Source: Locusta migratoria
Taxonomy: Eukaryota; Arthropoda; Insecta; Orthoptera; Acrididae
DNA length: 64,000 bases
Direction: 5' to 3'
Assembly (NCBI GenBank): GCA_026315105.1
Contig: CM048750.1
Location: forward strand, 111,507,297-111,571,296
The translations under genes and the position numbers were made by a program. Every line of letters begins with the position of its first letter. The stretch's first letter is position 1. The notes under the pieces are model-generated. The model searched no databases. It was not told the origin of the DNA and was given only the letters and a program-made list of their open reading frames with translations. Of this stretch, positions 1 to 10,988 are shown piece by piece.

Positions 1-1190
1 CCAATGGATGTGTTGCATGTGTGGTGTTCCCTTTCTTCAAAGAAAGGTAGTGAGGTAATGAGAATGGGCGTGTATTCAGAAGTCAGGGGGAGAGAGCAGA
101 GGCAGTTAATTCTGTTGTGTATCTGCTAGAAACAATACGTCAACAGCTGATGAATGCATTTTCAGTTAACAGTGTTTGAGTACACAACAGGAGCCAATCT
201 TCAGTTCGAGAGAGTAGATGGAAAAGCATTGGGACTAGAAAACATTTGGTGATGACATTTCTTAACCTAGTTAAGGCATATGACAGTTTTCCCATGGAAA
301 AGGTATGGGCAACCTTGGAAAGAAAGGGAGTTCAAAAACAAACACTTGAAATCCTCCAGGCAATGAAAAAAGTTCCATTTGTGTCCAGACACAAGTTGGA
401 AGTACTGATTGTTTAGAATGTTATGGGGTTGAGACTAGGAAGTGTGATATCACCATTACTATTTATAATTGTGATGGATGAAATAGTGAAAGAGGCAAAA
501 AAAGCCCTAGAGGAAGGGAGATGAAGATGTTATTATTTCCTGACAATATTGTAGTGTGGGAAACAAGCAGAAAGAAGGTGCTACAACAAATATACATCCT
601 AAATAATAAGAACGAAACATATGGGATGAAATTTAGTGTAAAGAAAAGCAATACCATGGTGATAACCCGAGGAGATGAAGAAGGCAAGGGACAAATTCAT
701 ATTAAGTATTGAAATAGTGCACAACTTTAACTATCTGGGAAGTGTATTGATGAAGAATGTTCATGTAGAGGCAGAAATTAGTAAAAGAATACAACAAATC
801 AGTGTATTTTGTCAGTGTGTCAGAGGTTTTGAATGTGGTAGGGAGGTGAAAATGAAATGCAAGTTAGTGTTAGGAATGAAATTGAAGTGGAGAAGTTGAA
901 TGGGAGAATGGAAAAAAACAGGTTAAAATGGTTTGGGCATGTGAAGAGGATGGGTGGGGAAAGAAGACCTAGGCGAATGATGGAGTTCAATACTGAGGGC
1001 TAGAGGAAGACTGATAACAAGCTGGAGTGAGACAATAACGATTTGTTTAAGGAGGGAAAACTTGGGATTGAACCAAATAGTTCAAGAAGAATGGTGGAAA
1101 GACCGAGAAAAGTGAAGAGGTATCATTGATACCCCAACCTGGCCAGATGTTGGCTAGAGGGGAAATGGAATATGTGGAACTACAAACAAA
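1..1190 (+). mobile_element. RTE-like LINE remnant (reverse transcriptase part)
   Basis: Decayed non-LTR retrotransposon on the plus strand with many stops and frame changes. Readable pieces in order are a motif-C-like FPDNIVVWETS near 535, YGMKFSVKKSNTMVITRG near 620-670, NYLGSVLMKN near 732, and LKWFGHVKRMGG near 925-960. The last is the typical tail of RTE-type reverse transcriptases of arthropods. The 5' part lies outside the window or is lost. Protein family is judged from motif order only; the copy is clearly inactive. Confidence 0.75.
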
Positions 1191-1204
1191 ACATTAACAA
1201 ATAA

Positions 1205-1450
1205 AGTGCATGTGTTCCTTTATGGCAGTGAATCCTGAATTGAGACATAAATAAAAATTACATGCAGTCAGCAGAAAGGATGTTTATAAGAACTGTAAAA
1301 GGTTGCTGAAGGACGGACCACATAAAAAAAGATTACATGCAGGCAGAATTAGGAATTTACAATTTAACTAAAAAGATTGAAGAATACAGGGAAGATTGGA
1401 GATAATACCTTAAAAGGACGAATGGAGAAAGAGTACCATTTGTGGTAAAG
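1205..1450 (+). mobile_element. second short RTE-like LINE tail fragment
   Basis: A second, separate piece of reverse-transcriptase C-terminus. Conceptual translation gives a YGSESW-like start near 1222, then a patch resembling the R-R-DHIRN region, and a LKNTGKIGDN stretch near 1380, with several stops. It probably belongs to the same broad LINE group as the preceding remnant but is a different copy. Confidence 0.5.
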
Positions 1451-1928
1451 AAGAGATGTTAGATGACCGAAAAAGAGATTGCTCTAACTATGTGAAGTTG
1501 AAACATTTTAATCCTCAAAGTGAAGATGATGAATATGTAATTACATTTAAATTATTTTTCAAAAGAGATAGATTGGCTGGCCAGTACTTATCTTTGTGCT
1601 GTACCATCGATAGTTACACAAATGAAGAAACAGAAAAAAAGGGGACGAAAAGGAGAAGCTTTCTAAACACAGTTCCTTCCTCAGGTGGGAGAGAAGGGAA
1701 GAAGGAAGGATGGGAACAGAAGGGAAAGGTAATTCACAATCTAGGTCATGAAGGTGGTGTTAGTTCAGTGTAGTCTTATTTTGAATGACATCATATTGAA
1801 AATATTTTTTCACAGGTTCACTACAAAAATATAACATGTAATAAATTTGAAGAAAAAAATTTGCAAATGGTAAATCACAAATAGTTTGGATTTATCTCCT
1901 TGGTGGTTCAGTAAAAAAACAAACTTAC
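1451..1928. other. unassigned stretch with a 105-codon open frame
   Basis: Contains an open frame at 1456-1773 (+) rich in K, E and R with no recognisable motif, no convincing splice signals and no related copy elsewhere in the window. I see no supported feature here. Confidence 0.3.
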
Positions 1929-2091
1929 TGTTATGTGCCCAATCCCTCCTCCTGTCCATGTGCGATGGAATCTAAATTCTTTTGTTTCAACATTGTAAAT
2001 GTGTATTAAGTTTCCTGATCCAAATACAATAGCACACTCATCAGCAATGCACATATTAAAGTATTTCTGAGTATTGTATCCAAATGAGTAC
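1929..2091 (-). CDS. internal exon of a WD40-repeat protein, possibly CFAP44-like
   Basis: A 163-bp open exon on the minus strand, bounded by an AG acceptor (2093-2092) and a consensus donor reading ACA then GTAAGT (from 1928). The first base completes a split codon, then 54 codons follow and end in phase 0. The peptide has a WD40-blade look: YSFGYNTQKYFNM, then a hydrophobic strand (ECAIVFGSGNLIHIYNVET), then a GGGIGHIT turn before the donor. This layout recalls the first blade of ciliary WD40 proteins of the CFAP44/WDR52 type, which act in axoneme assembly. That family name is inference. No other exon of this gene was recognised; the rest would lie to the left of the window or further right in undetected exons. 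The polypyrimidine tract upstream of the acceptor is weak. Confidence 0.45.
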
Positions 2092-2308
2092 CTGATATTT
2101 GTGATCAAGGTTTAAAATAAGTCAGATGATAGTAAACATAAGTCATAGGTGCAAGCTAATATAAGAAATGTCTCTCTATTATTTCACAGTGAAAGCCATC
2201 TTACATATCTTCATTTATTAATGATATGGCTAATTTAACAATGGAAAGTCAAAATGGAAATGCCAGTAACATGAGGATAGTGAGGATAGATAGCAACTGA
2301 CCACATAG

Positions 2309-2445
2309 GTCAGGCACAGCCTAAAACCGTCCCATGGGTGCGGGCACCCTCGCCGTGCCAGCGCCACCGCCCGTGGGCGGCCTTTGCTACACCCCTGCCC
2401 CATGCACTGTGCGCAGCGGCATTTGGGGCACTAATGACATATGGT
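2309..2445 (+). repeat. GC-rich hAT-type terminal fragment
   Basis: A GC-rich block that abruptly interrupts AT-rich DNA. In the same orientation it resembles the reverse complement of 18880-19024, the right end of the hAT-like element at 18091-19024: both start CAGGC, then have a CCCTCGCCG patch and a GCACTGTG-GC-CGGCAT patch in the same order. The matching opposite end was not found, so this is probably a partial copy. Confidence 0.55.
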
Positions 2446-2539
2446 CGCAGCCAGGGCGGTCAACTACAGTGTACTCCACATAGTCTAGTCAAATGCAGTC
2501 ACACAATGTTTAATTTTCAGCCACAATCTGCTTTAGATA

Positions 2540-3155
2540 AAGGTAAACATACAGTCTCACAATCAATAAGACATAAATCATACACACATGACCACTATCT
2601 CTGGCCACTACAGTGCAACAATTATCTTGACATTGAGTGGGGAGGGAAGAGCAATAGAGGGGCGAAGGATTCCTGGTAAGGCTGTGGGGGTAGGATGTTC
2701 CACACTGCAGGGTGGAAAGTAAAGGCTCCAATAGGTGAGAATGCGAGATGCTACTTGGACTGAGGCCAAGACAGTTCCTCCCCTCTACAATTCCCTCTTT
2801 TCCCCTGACCCCACTCCCCCTTTTTGTGTATTCTAAGCAGCATCTCACATTCCCGCCTGTTTGTACTCTCCACCATGCAGTTCAGGACATCCTATTCCCA
2901 CCTTTGCCCGGCAACCTTTCCCCCTCCACTGCCCCCCCCCTCCTCCCCACTCACAGTCAAGATGCTTGTTGTACTGTAGTTGCCAGAGTGGTGCTCGTGT
3001 GTGCCTGAGTTACACCTGACTGATTGTGTGAAAGAATGTGTATCTTATTCTGATGATGGCTGTGCCAAACATTAAAAGTTATGTGATGTGTTTGTCTATT
3101 CTACATGCCTGTCTGTGGCTCAGGGATTGTCTTTATGGCGAGTTGCTTCCTATCA
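2540..3155. repeat. foldback repeat, family 2 (AGCTGCCGACAGGCACGTAG type)
   Basis: Long imperfect inverted repeat. The left arm at about 2550-2720 pairs with the right arm at about 2860-3035 (for example CACTACAGTGCAACAATTAT against its complement near 2955-2980). The right border carries the family signature TTCTACATGCCTGTCTG and a GCGAGTTGC patch near 3140. Related copies lie near 32255, 46740, 50080, 51020, 51740 and 56880. The inner part contains long C and T tracts. No protein is recognised. Confidence 0.6.
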
Positions 3156-3299
3156 TATTAATGATAATGATAATTTTTAACATTTGTAATATTTACTCAG
3201 TCAGTATGTAAGTTTTCTTTTAATTTGTCATTAATATTGTTGAATTTGTGCTGTTTATAAAATCCACAAGTCAATAATAATAATAGGTAAAATAATTAT

Positions 3300-4100
3300 T
3301 ACATAACATGATAGTACATAAATTGTTTGTTCACAAATTTCATTTAACCCTTAAGAGTAATATTCATTATAAATTAACATTGCATCATGACTCCTTGAAC
3401 CATACCTGCAGTATGGAGTAACAGTGTGGGGAAACTCAAACATCCAAGAAACGAAAAAATAGTTCACTTTACAAAAGAAAACAATCAGGATCATACTAAG
3501 AAGAAAGAACTCGAAGACCTGTAGAAACATCTTAAAAAGTCTAGGCATCTTAACTTTTATGTCTTTATACATCTATAAAACAATAATGTACAACACAAAA
3601 GAGATTTCAGTGTATGCTACAAATGCTAGTGTGCATACCCACAACACATGGGGGAAGAATGAAATTAGAAAAATACCCCACCGACTGACAATCCTTGAAA
3701 AAGGACCTCGATACTAGGGCATCAAGTTGTTAAGAAACCTGCCTAAAAATCTTCATGATAATATACATGGCAATAATTTCTCAAGGAAACTGAAAGACTA
3801 TCTAATAGAAAAAGAATTTTACAGCATTGAAGAATACTTGCTTAATTAATTTTGTACATGATGTTAATACATTCTAGTGAATTTGTGAAAAGTGACATTT
3901 GATTGTTATATACATGTCTTACACATGACGTACCGTAACTTGTATTAAATTAAATACGTATATGTTTGCTCTTGCACATTAGGAGATAAGTGAAAATGAA
4001 TATAGTATGCTATTGACTTATCCTATATTACACATACATGTATTGTACACAATGTACTCCTACAGGATCAAATAAAAATTCAGTTCAATTCAATTCAATT
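3300..4100 (+). mobile_element. Jockey-group LINE 3' end with CAATT tail
   Basis: Translation of the plus strand gives the thumb/C-terminal part of a reverse transcriptase: an LEPYLQYGVTVWGNS patch near 3395, LQKKTIRIILRRKNS near 3475, LGILTFMSLYIYK near 3540, and a final KLKDYLIEKEFYSIEEYL ending at a stop near 3846. A few stops interrupt it. A 3' UTR of about 220 bp ends in a short tandem tail of CAATT units at 4080-4100, as expected for a target-primed element. The 5' part is truncated. Confidence 0.75.
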
Positions 4101-4384
4101 ATATTGTTCTATACAAGAACTGTTTCCCTAGAAAAGTACTCAGATTTTTGAAATAACTGTAGGATGTATTGTGATTGAGGAAAAGCAGCTTAATAGTGAA
4201 AGCGGAACATTACAATTTTGTGTTATGTTCTGCTGGATTCATCAACTTCAATCTTTTTTAATTTGCAATTATTGCCAATGTAAGTTACGTACATTCTCTC
4301 TTATTCCCAACTTCTGCCTTTAATGTGTACATGGTGGTATAAGATTTTTTTTATTATTTACTTATAATAAAACCTTACACCACT

Positions 4385-4860
4385 TTGATGAAATACTATT
4401 TTCTCAGACATAGCAGCAAAGTACCGGTATGCAATCTTCTTCATCTTTTGAAGGCTCAGGCAATAGCCTACTCTGACTTCACATGGTTTACTCCATCTCT
4501 TTCTCGGCTATCCCACATGCCTTCTTCCCAAGATATTGTACCTGTTTACTGGAATTCTATCGCCACCCATACTTTTAAGGCATTGTCTCCATTCTTTTCT
4601 GTATCATTCAATATTTCTTTTCAATTGCAAGTTCCCAATTCTGTACAGATGTCAAAATTTGTACATTATCCTGTACATAATGTTTAAATGAATGAAGTTA
4701 ATGGAATCAGTGATAATTGCGTTATACTGTATATATTGTAAATCAGATGTAACTCTGTAAATTAGTGTATTTAGATTGTAATTTTGATGCAGTCTGTCCA
4801 GCCATGGCTGGTGAACAACACAGACTTGGTAATAAATATCAATACCTTGAGCAACTTTGA
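4385..4860 (+). mobile_element. probable LINE 3' fragment
   Basis: A 100-codon open frame (4385-4687) without a clear family, followed by AT-rich DNA and a CCATGGCTGGTGAACAACAC-containing segment ending in TAATAAATATCAAT near 4845. That ending resembles the adenine-rich tail of a LINE. No reverse-transcriptase motif is present, so the call rests mainly on the tail. Confidence 0.3.
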
Positions 4861-6002
4861 TAGTTCTTAAACTCTCATTTCTGATGACTTATTAATACCA
4901 ACAGCACAGAATTAGGAAGCAAAGAGAATTGGGCCTATAAGTCTGACCATGACCGTTTCAACAAATAACTAATACACATCGAAATGGACGATCCTCCAAA
5001 TTTTGAATCCGTTAAATATTCCGTAACATCCACAATAACAATAGCTTTTAATTAACACTGACAGTGCAGTTGATTATAAGTAGCGTAACAGTTCATTTCT
5101 TATCCCTTCGTGACAATCGTCGAAACACGAAGAGGAACAGGTTTGATGCAAACATGTGGGCTTCCAAAATTGTCAATTTTATTTGTGGGCGTAACTCCGT
5201 CATGGGGAGGATCATCAACGTTATATTTTTCGAGATAAAGTTGCATACGATGCGGATATATTTCTCAGTCATATGACAATGCTGTTCCCTTTCCCTTTAT
5301 TTTGTTCGCTGTATCAGAAAAGGAAAAAAAGTTTGGTCCATGATGTCATTTATGCTGGCATAAGATGCAACTTTAAAATTTACGATGTTAAGTACAGGTT
5401 TTCCAAAGGATACTGAAATTCTAATATGTTGCAGCATATTTCTGTACTTTCGTTAGATGACGGTTCAAAAAGTCTTTCTTTCTCCATCGTTCTAGGTTTC
5501 CACGATTGTTTTGTTACTGGTGTAGAATTTGTACAAATATAATGACTGAACTACAACAGGCAGAAAACGCCATACTTTAGGTTGCTATGGTATTCAATTT
5601 GATGGCATTGGCTCCATGGCCGCCTCCATCACTATCATTTCCAGAATATTTAGCCTCCTGCAGTTTATTCTATATTATTTACGTTATATTCTTACACCAT
5701 TCTCTCATTTATTTCTATTTGTATGCACGCGAGCTACAGGAGATTCGACAATCCTTTCAATAATCTGACAGCACTCATTTCAACCAGCTGGATTTAAATA
5801 TGCAAAAGAAAGTGGCAACATGGACCTCGCTTCGCAGTGGTGCCATACGCAAACAGTCGCTATACAAGTAATTTCTCAGCGACATGGAAAGTAACTGAAA
5901 TTGTAACGTCGAAAGCCAGGCTGTGCAATACACTTTAATTCTTTCTCTGTAAGTTAATTACTTAATCTTCATCTATTTATTTTGTCTGCAAATCATATTT
6001 TA
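4861..6002. other. AT-rich spacer, nothing recognised
   Basis: No open frame with recognisable motifs, no paired terminal repeats and no tRNA-like head were found in about 1.1 kb. Confidence 0.5.
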
Positions 6003-6890
6003 GAGCTCAGTAGAGTGCTCATCCAACCGCCTTTATAATACTTCTCTACCGTCCCATGCTCAAACAGAAAGCGGGAAAAAGGAACACACAAATCTTTCCG
6101 TTTCCGATCTGATTTCTCTTATGTCATTATGGTGATCACATTTTCCTACATAGGTGGCCACTAACAAAACATGTTCGGATCCGTGAAATAGATCTCACCC
6201 CCAGTGAATAATGACATTATTTTAATGATTTCCACCCCAATATGTGCGTCATGTCCGTGACACTCTCTCCCCTGTATAGCGATATTACGAAACGAGTTCC
6301 TCTTCTTGGAACTTTTTTTTTTCCCCTCCGTGATGCTACACAGCGCAACAATACTGCAAAATAGGACAGACTAGTGTATTCTGCTAATGGAACCCATTGT
6401 TTGGTTTACTTCACTACAACATTTTCTGTATGGTCTTTCCGTTTTAAGTTGTTCGCAATTGTAATTAATAGGTATTTATTTGCCGCGCGGAAGTAGCCGA
6501 GTGGTCTGGAGCACCACGTTGCGGATCGCGCGGCCTCCCGCGTCGGAGGTTCGAATCTTCCCTTGGGCATAGATATTTGTGTTGTGTTTAGTATAAGTTA
6601 GTTCATAGTAGTTTGTAAGTTTAGGGACTGATGACCCTGCAGTTAAGTTCCATAAGCTTTACAAACATTTGGTATTTAGTTAAATTTATAGCCTTTAGAT
6701 TTGACCAATTAACGTGTAAACAAGATTAACGGATATATTTGGTGCTCATATGCATGACTTCACTCTTTTCATTATTTAAGGACAATTGCCAGTTCTCACG
6801 CCACGCAGATTTCTTGTATAAATCGTTTGACAGTTGCTTTTGATTTTCTGGTGATTTTTCTAATCATTAAACGACAGCATCATCTGTGAA
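6003..6890 (-). mobile_element. CR1-like LINE (antisense), 3' part, interrupted
   Basis: Antisense reverse-transcriptase C-terminus and 3' end. It aligns well with another antisense copy at 31530-32235, sharing patches such as AATGATTTCCACCCCAA and ACTGCAAAATAGGACAGAC. A SINE sits inside it at 6481-6670 and a hAT element begins at 6891. The same LINE resumes after the hAT at 11904, as the shared TCTGTGAA target duplication shows. Inactive. Confidence 0.75.
6481..6670 (+). mobile_element. tRNA-derived SINE, family A
   Basis: Complete SINE. The tRNA-like head has box A (AGCCGAGTGGTCTGGAG) and box B (GGTTCGAATC). A body with GTAGTTTGTAAGTTTAGGGA follows, then the family 3' hairpin GGGACTGATGACC with GCAGTT, ending ACAAACATTT. 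The target duplication GGTATTTATT (6471-6480) / GGTATTTAGT (6671-6680) has one mismatch. It lies inside the antisense CR1-like LINE and is therefore younger than it. Confidence 0.9.
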
Positions 6891-6905
6891 CAGTGGCGTA
6901 GCTAT

Positions 6906-8494
6906 CATAGGGCTAGGCGGGGCAGTGCCCCGGGGCCCCCGAGCTCCAGGGGCCCCTCGGCCTTCGTGAGCGACAAATTTTTTATTAATTATTTTTTTAC
7001 TCTTCTACCCTATCGTCCATCGTCATTATCCCCTTCCCCTCAAACCAAGTTTCCAACAGTAGCCGCACTGGGCCACCGGCTGGCGGAACAATGCTTCTAA
7101 TTCGGCCTTCACAAGACGCCACTATGTGGTGCTGCTGACAGGCAAAGTTGCCAGTCAATGTGTCCAACAATCGGCACACTTCAGTCGGCGTAGCAGCAGA
7201 AGTAGCGGCAGCATCAAAGCTGCTCACAGCAACAGCTGCATCTTCCAAGTGTTGCGGCGTGCCGGCTCGGCACAATGTGAAGGATCGCGCTCCTACAAAT
7301 ACAGTATAAATATATTTACAGTCCAGTACTTCTTATTGGCAAATAGAAATGTACATTTCGAATATCCGAATAAACCGGTTTTCCGAATATCCTTGTTCCC
7401 AAATTACTTCGGATAATAGTCGTTATACTGCATATAATATTTTAATTGATTGAAGGAATTTCGACTTTTAATTTCTCCTGCCGAAACTGACCCCAACATG
7501 GACAGTTCGCCAATTATGTAAGGAAATTATAACAAAATATGCATTATTAGAATGTGAGGTTACGGAAGTATTTACCACAGTTTTATTCTTCAGCAGCAGC
7601 CTAAAGGTCGTTCAGCAAATTAAAAATTATAAAAACGCATCTAAGGTACAGTATGGCTTGACTCGGACATTTGGCAAAACAAGGCTGCATCAAGTCTAGA
7701 TTTAACAGACCTTATTGATGATTTTGCAAAACCCAAAGTCAGAAAAAGATTGTAAAATAAATGTTAAAATGAAATTGACTACTTTTAATTGTGTACCCAT
7801 ATTATTACTATAATGCACTGCAGTCACGAAAACGCTTACCGATAATTACCGATCAGAAATCGTATCTTTGCCAACATCTGCAATCTAACAGTTTGAAGCA
7901 TTGTATTACTCCAGTAGGTATTCTTTCATTCTGACTTTGGTGCATGAGGAAACGCGAACGAAATCCTCACGACTTGAAAAACGCCACTCATTAATTTCGT
8001 GATACAGTGAGGCGCGCAAAATAATTATGAATTTTTTTCAAGGACTAATAGTATTCGTGTTACAAGAAATAGAAAAATTCCCAACTTTTAGAAAACAATG
8101 TTTTAACACATTCTCTTCGGGCCACGTGAAGTAAATACAACTCACGGATATTTTTTCCATTTAAAGCTCCGTGGTGCAGTTGTAACTCACAGTAGTGTGC
8201 TGTGACTTGGTGCTACAGTACGTTGTGGCCCCAGTAACAAATCATGTTCGTGGCCTCCAGATTTCCAGAGCTCAAGGGTAATTACTGACACTTGAAATCG
8301 TGAATTATATATAACTAACATGGCCCAGTCATATTGGAGTTTCCCTGTTTTTATAATTTATTATTTGGTGTTACATATTCCTTTATACAGTGGATTGTAT
8401 ATCACATATACATATACTTTACATTCTCCAACTCTAATTGCAACAACAATGAAACAGTCTGAAAAAATTGGGTAATTCCACTTTATATCTCTAA
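6906..8494. other. hAT interior, left part, no recognised gene
   Basis: About 1.6 kb of hAT-internal DNA. The minus-strand frame at 6997-7275 and the plus-strand frame at 7126-7416 are alanine/serine-rich or mixed with no hAT dimerisation or zinc-finger motif. I see no supported coding region. Confidence 0.5.
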
Positions 8495-9537
8495 AGCCGG
8501 GTCCACATGCAACGATCTATCTGCGCAAACGTCTGTGCAAATGTCTGCGCACAACAATCGTTGCGTGTGGACGGGTGTGCACATCGCTGCAAATCTCGCG
8601 CTCGACATATTTCGGTGATAAAAGAAAGTAGGTAGTACAGACTGCAATCTGATTGGAAAACGAATACGATAAGCTTTTTTACGGAGTTTATTTTTGTCAG
8701 TTATAGAGGAAATCTTTTTACGGACAATATTTGCAACGTGTCTTGCAAAAAAAGAAAAAAGTGCAAACAAACCGCAATAAACAGAAATGGTCTAGGCATT
8801 GGCTGCTTAAAAGAATGCAGTTGTCACATGTGATTGTACATCGTGAGTTGGAGTGCAAACTCGATGACTGGCGTAATTATTTGCGAATGGATGTGGAAAC
8901 TTATAATTATCTTTTGACACTGGTAACTCCTCGTATAATACGTAAAGACACTTGTATGAGGAGATATATTTCTCCACATGATTGGCTGACATTTAATTAA
9001 GATTCCTGGCCACAGGAAGGACCTACAAAGACCTCGAATTTTCAACAGCAATTTCTAAACAAGCATTGAGTTAAATCATCCCCAACACTTGTCAAGCTAT
9101 TTATGCTGTCCAGAAGAATGATTTCATGAAGTCAAGTAAAGTAGGCCTACCTTCTAACAAGATACAAATAAAATTGTCAGTTTTAGATATGTTTGAAACA
9201 CTGTACGCCTACTTCACTTTATATTATATATGTGGCCAATACGCTGCGGCTAACTTTTTTCAGCTCTCAACCATTTTCATCCATTGTCAACATAGTAAAC
9301 ACACGAAAAAAGTATACACTGAGACAGATTTGCAGCGATCTACTGTCCACACGTTCTAAATTGTCTGCGCAGATGTGATTTGAACCCACAGATTTGAGCA
9401 ATTTCGCTCAAACCTCCAACTCCAACTTCCAGGTTTGCGCACATCTCATATCTGCGCAAATGTGCTGTCCACATGCAACGATTTGCAAGGTGTGCGCAGA
9501 CATTTGCGCAGACAAGTCGTAGCGTGTGGACCCGGCT
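8495..9537. mobile_element. PIF/Harbinger-like DNA transposon, internally deleted
   Basis: Inverted termini AGCCGGGTCCACAYGC (left from 8495, right ending 9537) are flanked by the 3-bp duplication TAA (8492-8494 and 9538-9540), typical of PIF/Harbinger. Both subterminal regions carry repeated TGCGCA-centred motifs (left about 8518-8585, right about 9305-9515). The interior holds only the N-terminal part of a Harbinger-type transposase, so the element is a deletion derivative. It is nested inside the hAT element. Confidence 0.88.
8731..9130 (+). pseudogene. Harbinger transposase N-terminal fragment
   Basis: Open from 8731 to a stop at 8998-9000; homology then continues after the stop and a frame slip to about 9130. 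Recognisable order is a basic start with KWSRHWLLKRM, then HRELECKLDDWRNYLRM, then the YNYLLTLVTPRI segment and DTCMRRYISPHDWL. The last two are the conserved helix before the catalytic domain of PIF/Harbinger nucleases. Beyond the stop, patches like TKTSNFQQQF and a ...PTLVKLFMLS region are visible in shifted frames. The catalytic DDE region is absent. In intact relatives this nuclease works with a Myb-like partner protein; none is seen here. Confidence 0.7.
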
Positions 9538-9739
9538 TAACACCTGCATGCACTGTGCTTCATGAAGAAACACTCTTTGAAAAAAATGAGTCACAATTTC
9601 TTACATTTCCATGTAGTTTGTTTACATTTCTTGACAGCTTGCTCTCGTCCAAATTCATTCTTCATTTTTACGTAGCATCCCTACACCTGTGACTTGCTGC
9701 TCCCATGTTCACAAGAGCACAATCTGCAGGCAGTTCAGT

Positions 9740-10050
9740 AGCTACGGTGAGAGATTTCTCAGGGGCATCGGCATCTTCTGTATGGTGTAGTCTCAAAGTC
9801 ACTTCCTCTTTGAATTCTGTGATTGATATGATCTTGTTGTTGATGTATCGGTAAATCACAAAAACATTTATCAGTGCTGAGTCTGTCAACAGTTCAATTC
9901 CAAGCTTCCTGTACAATTTCACACCCCGCCTTAGACAATATAGGACTTAATTTGGTGAGAGAGATCTATAAATTACTGATTATAGTCAGTCATCATTGCT
10001 GGTTTTTTCTTTGTGCCCCTCTTGGTTTGAACTTCAGCTTCTTCCTCTCC
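9740..10050 (-). pseudogene. piggyBac-type transposase C-terminal remnant
   Basis: Minus-strand translation contains KKPAMMTDYNQ (near 10005), then DLSHQIKSYIV, then KLYRKLGIELLTDSALINVF (near 9880-9922) and an ISITEFKEEV patch. This order is that of the end of the piggyBac/PGBD catalytic domain, where a KPA-DYN-GGVDLSDQ stretch precedes W-Y-R-K and ITEFR. Stops interrupt it and the rest of the gene is missing. It lies next to the Harbinger right end and inside the hAT. No piggyBac termini with TTAA were confirmed. Confidence 0.65.
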
Positions 10051-10808
10051 ATGAACAGTACTCATCATCAACACATTCCTCTTATTTTTCCATTTCAGTA
10101 GTATCTTCATCTTCTTCACTTATGTCCATAACTTCATCTAAAAGCTTCTGTACATGCCTTTGTTCATTTACATAACTTATACGAGAGACTTTCTCCTGCT
10201 ACAATATCACTGTGTTACGGAGCAAACAACACTGAATATTTAACTAAATTGCAATATTTTCAGCTTATTTGTACTTAAATAACTTACTTCAAGCAAACTA
10301 AAGCAGAATATGGAAAAAAAGTAAATGGTCCCTGGGGGTCGGTAACCCAAGTATACCTTTGGCAGCCAAAATGTTAATATAGTTATTGTTAAACAGAATG
10401 GACTAAGACAAAATATTAAATGTATACAGCATATTTTAGTACAGTAGAACAGTATTGGGCATATGATTTGTTGTGGGGATGTGACAGGTGACAGCAGGAA
10501 GGTGGTGAGGGGGTGGGGGGTTGGAAGGCAGATGGTGCGGGAAAGGGCGGACCGCTGGAATGGTCAGGCATTGCCGTTCTTTGTGCGCCTGCAAAACAAA
10601 TAGCGAGAAAGCGAGCCCCCACTCTATCTACACCATTACGTCGCAAAAGGAAATTACAAGGTGTTTTACAAACTTATACCGACCCTTCCACCGTGCACCT
10701 CATAAATCACAGATGACATACTGCGCAGACACACCTGGAGAGTGCGCGTTTTCCACAAAATGCGTTGCGCCAGGAAACAGGCATGTTTATTGTCCACAAA
10801 TACGTTAA
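10051..10808. other. hAT interior, right-central part
   Basis: About 760 bp with short overlapping frames but no recognised protein. A CCCTGGGGGTCGGTAACCCA segment near 10330 might be an end of the piggyBac remnant, but no partner end was found. Confidence 0.35.
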
Positions 10809-10988
10809 TGTTTGTTTGTAAATCTTATGGGACTTAACTATGGGGTCATCAGTCCCTAAACTTACAAACTACTTATGAACTAGGACGCCACAAATATCCA
10901 TGCCAGAGGGGGGATTCGAACCCCCGACTGTAGTGGCCGTGCAGACCGTGACTGAAGCATCTCAGTCCCCTCGGCCACCGCGGCCGGC
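10809..10988 (-). mobile_element. tRNA-derived SINE, family A
   Basis: Minus-strand copy. It reads in reverse from the GGCCGCGGTGGCCGAG head (ending near 10988), through box B (GGTTCGAATC complement near 10914-10923), to the GGGACTGATGACC hairpin (complement near 10840-10857). A short imperfect flanking duplication around ACGTTAAT/GCGTTAAT (about 10802-10809 and 10992-10999) supports retroposition into the hAT element. Confidence 0.85.

Noticed and set aside
1456..1773. 105-codon plus-strand open frame
   Set aside because: Low-complexity K/E/R content, no motif, no splice context and it abuts LINE remnants.
2338..2679. 113-codon plus-strand frame in GC-rich DNA
   Set aside because: Spans the boundary between the GC-rich hAT end and a foldback arm, so it is not one gene.
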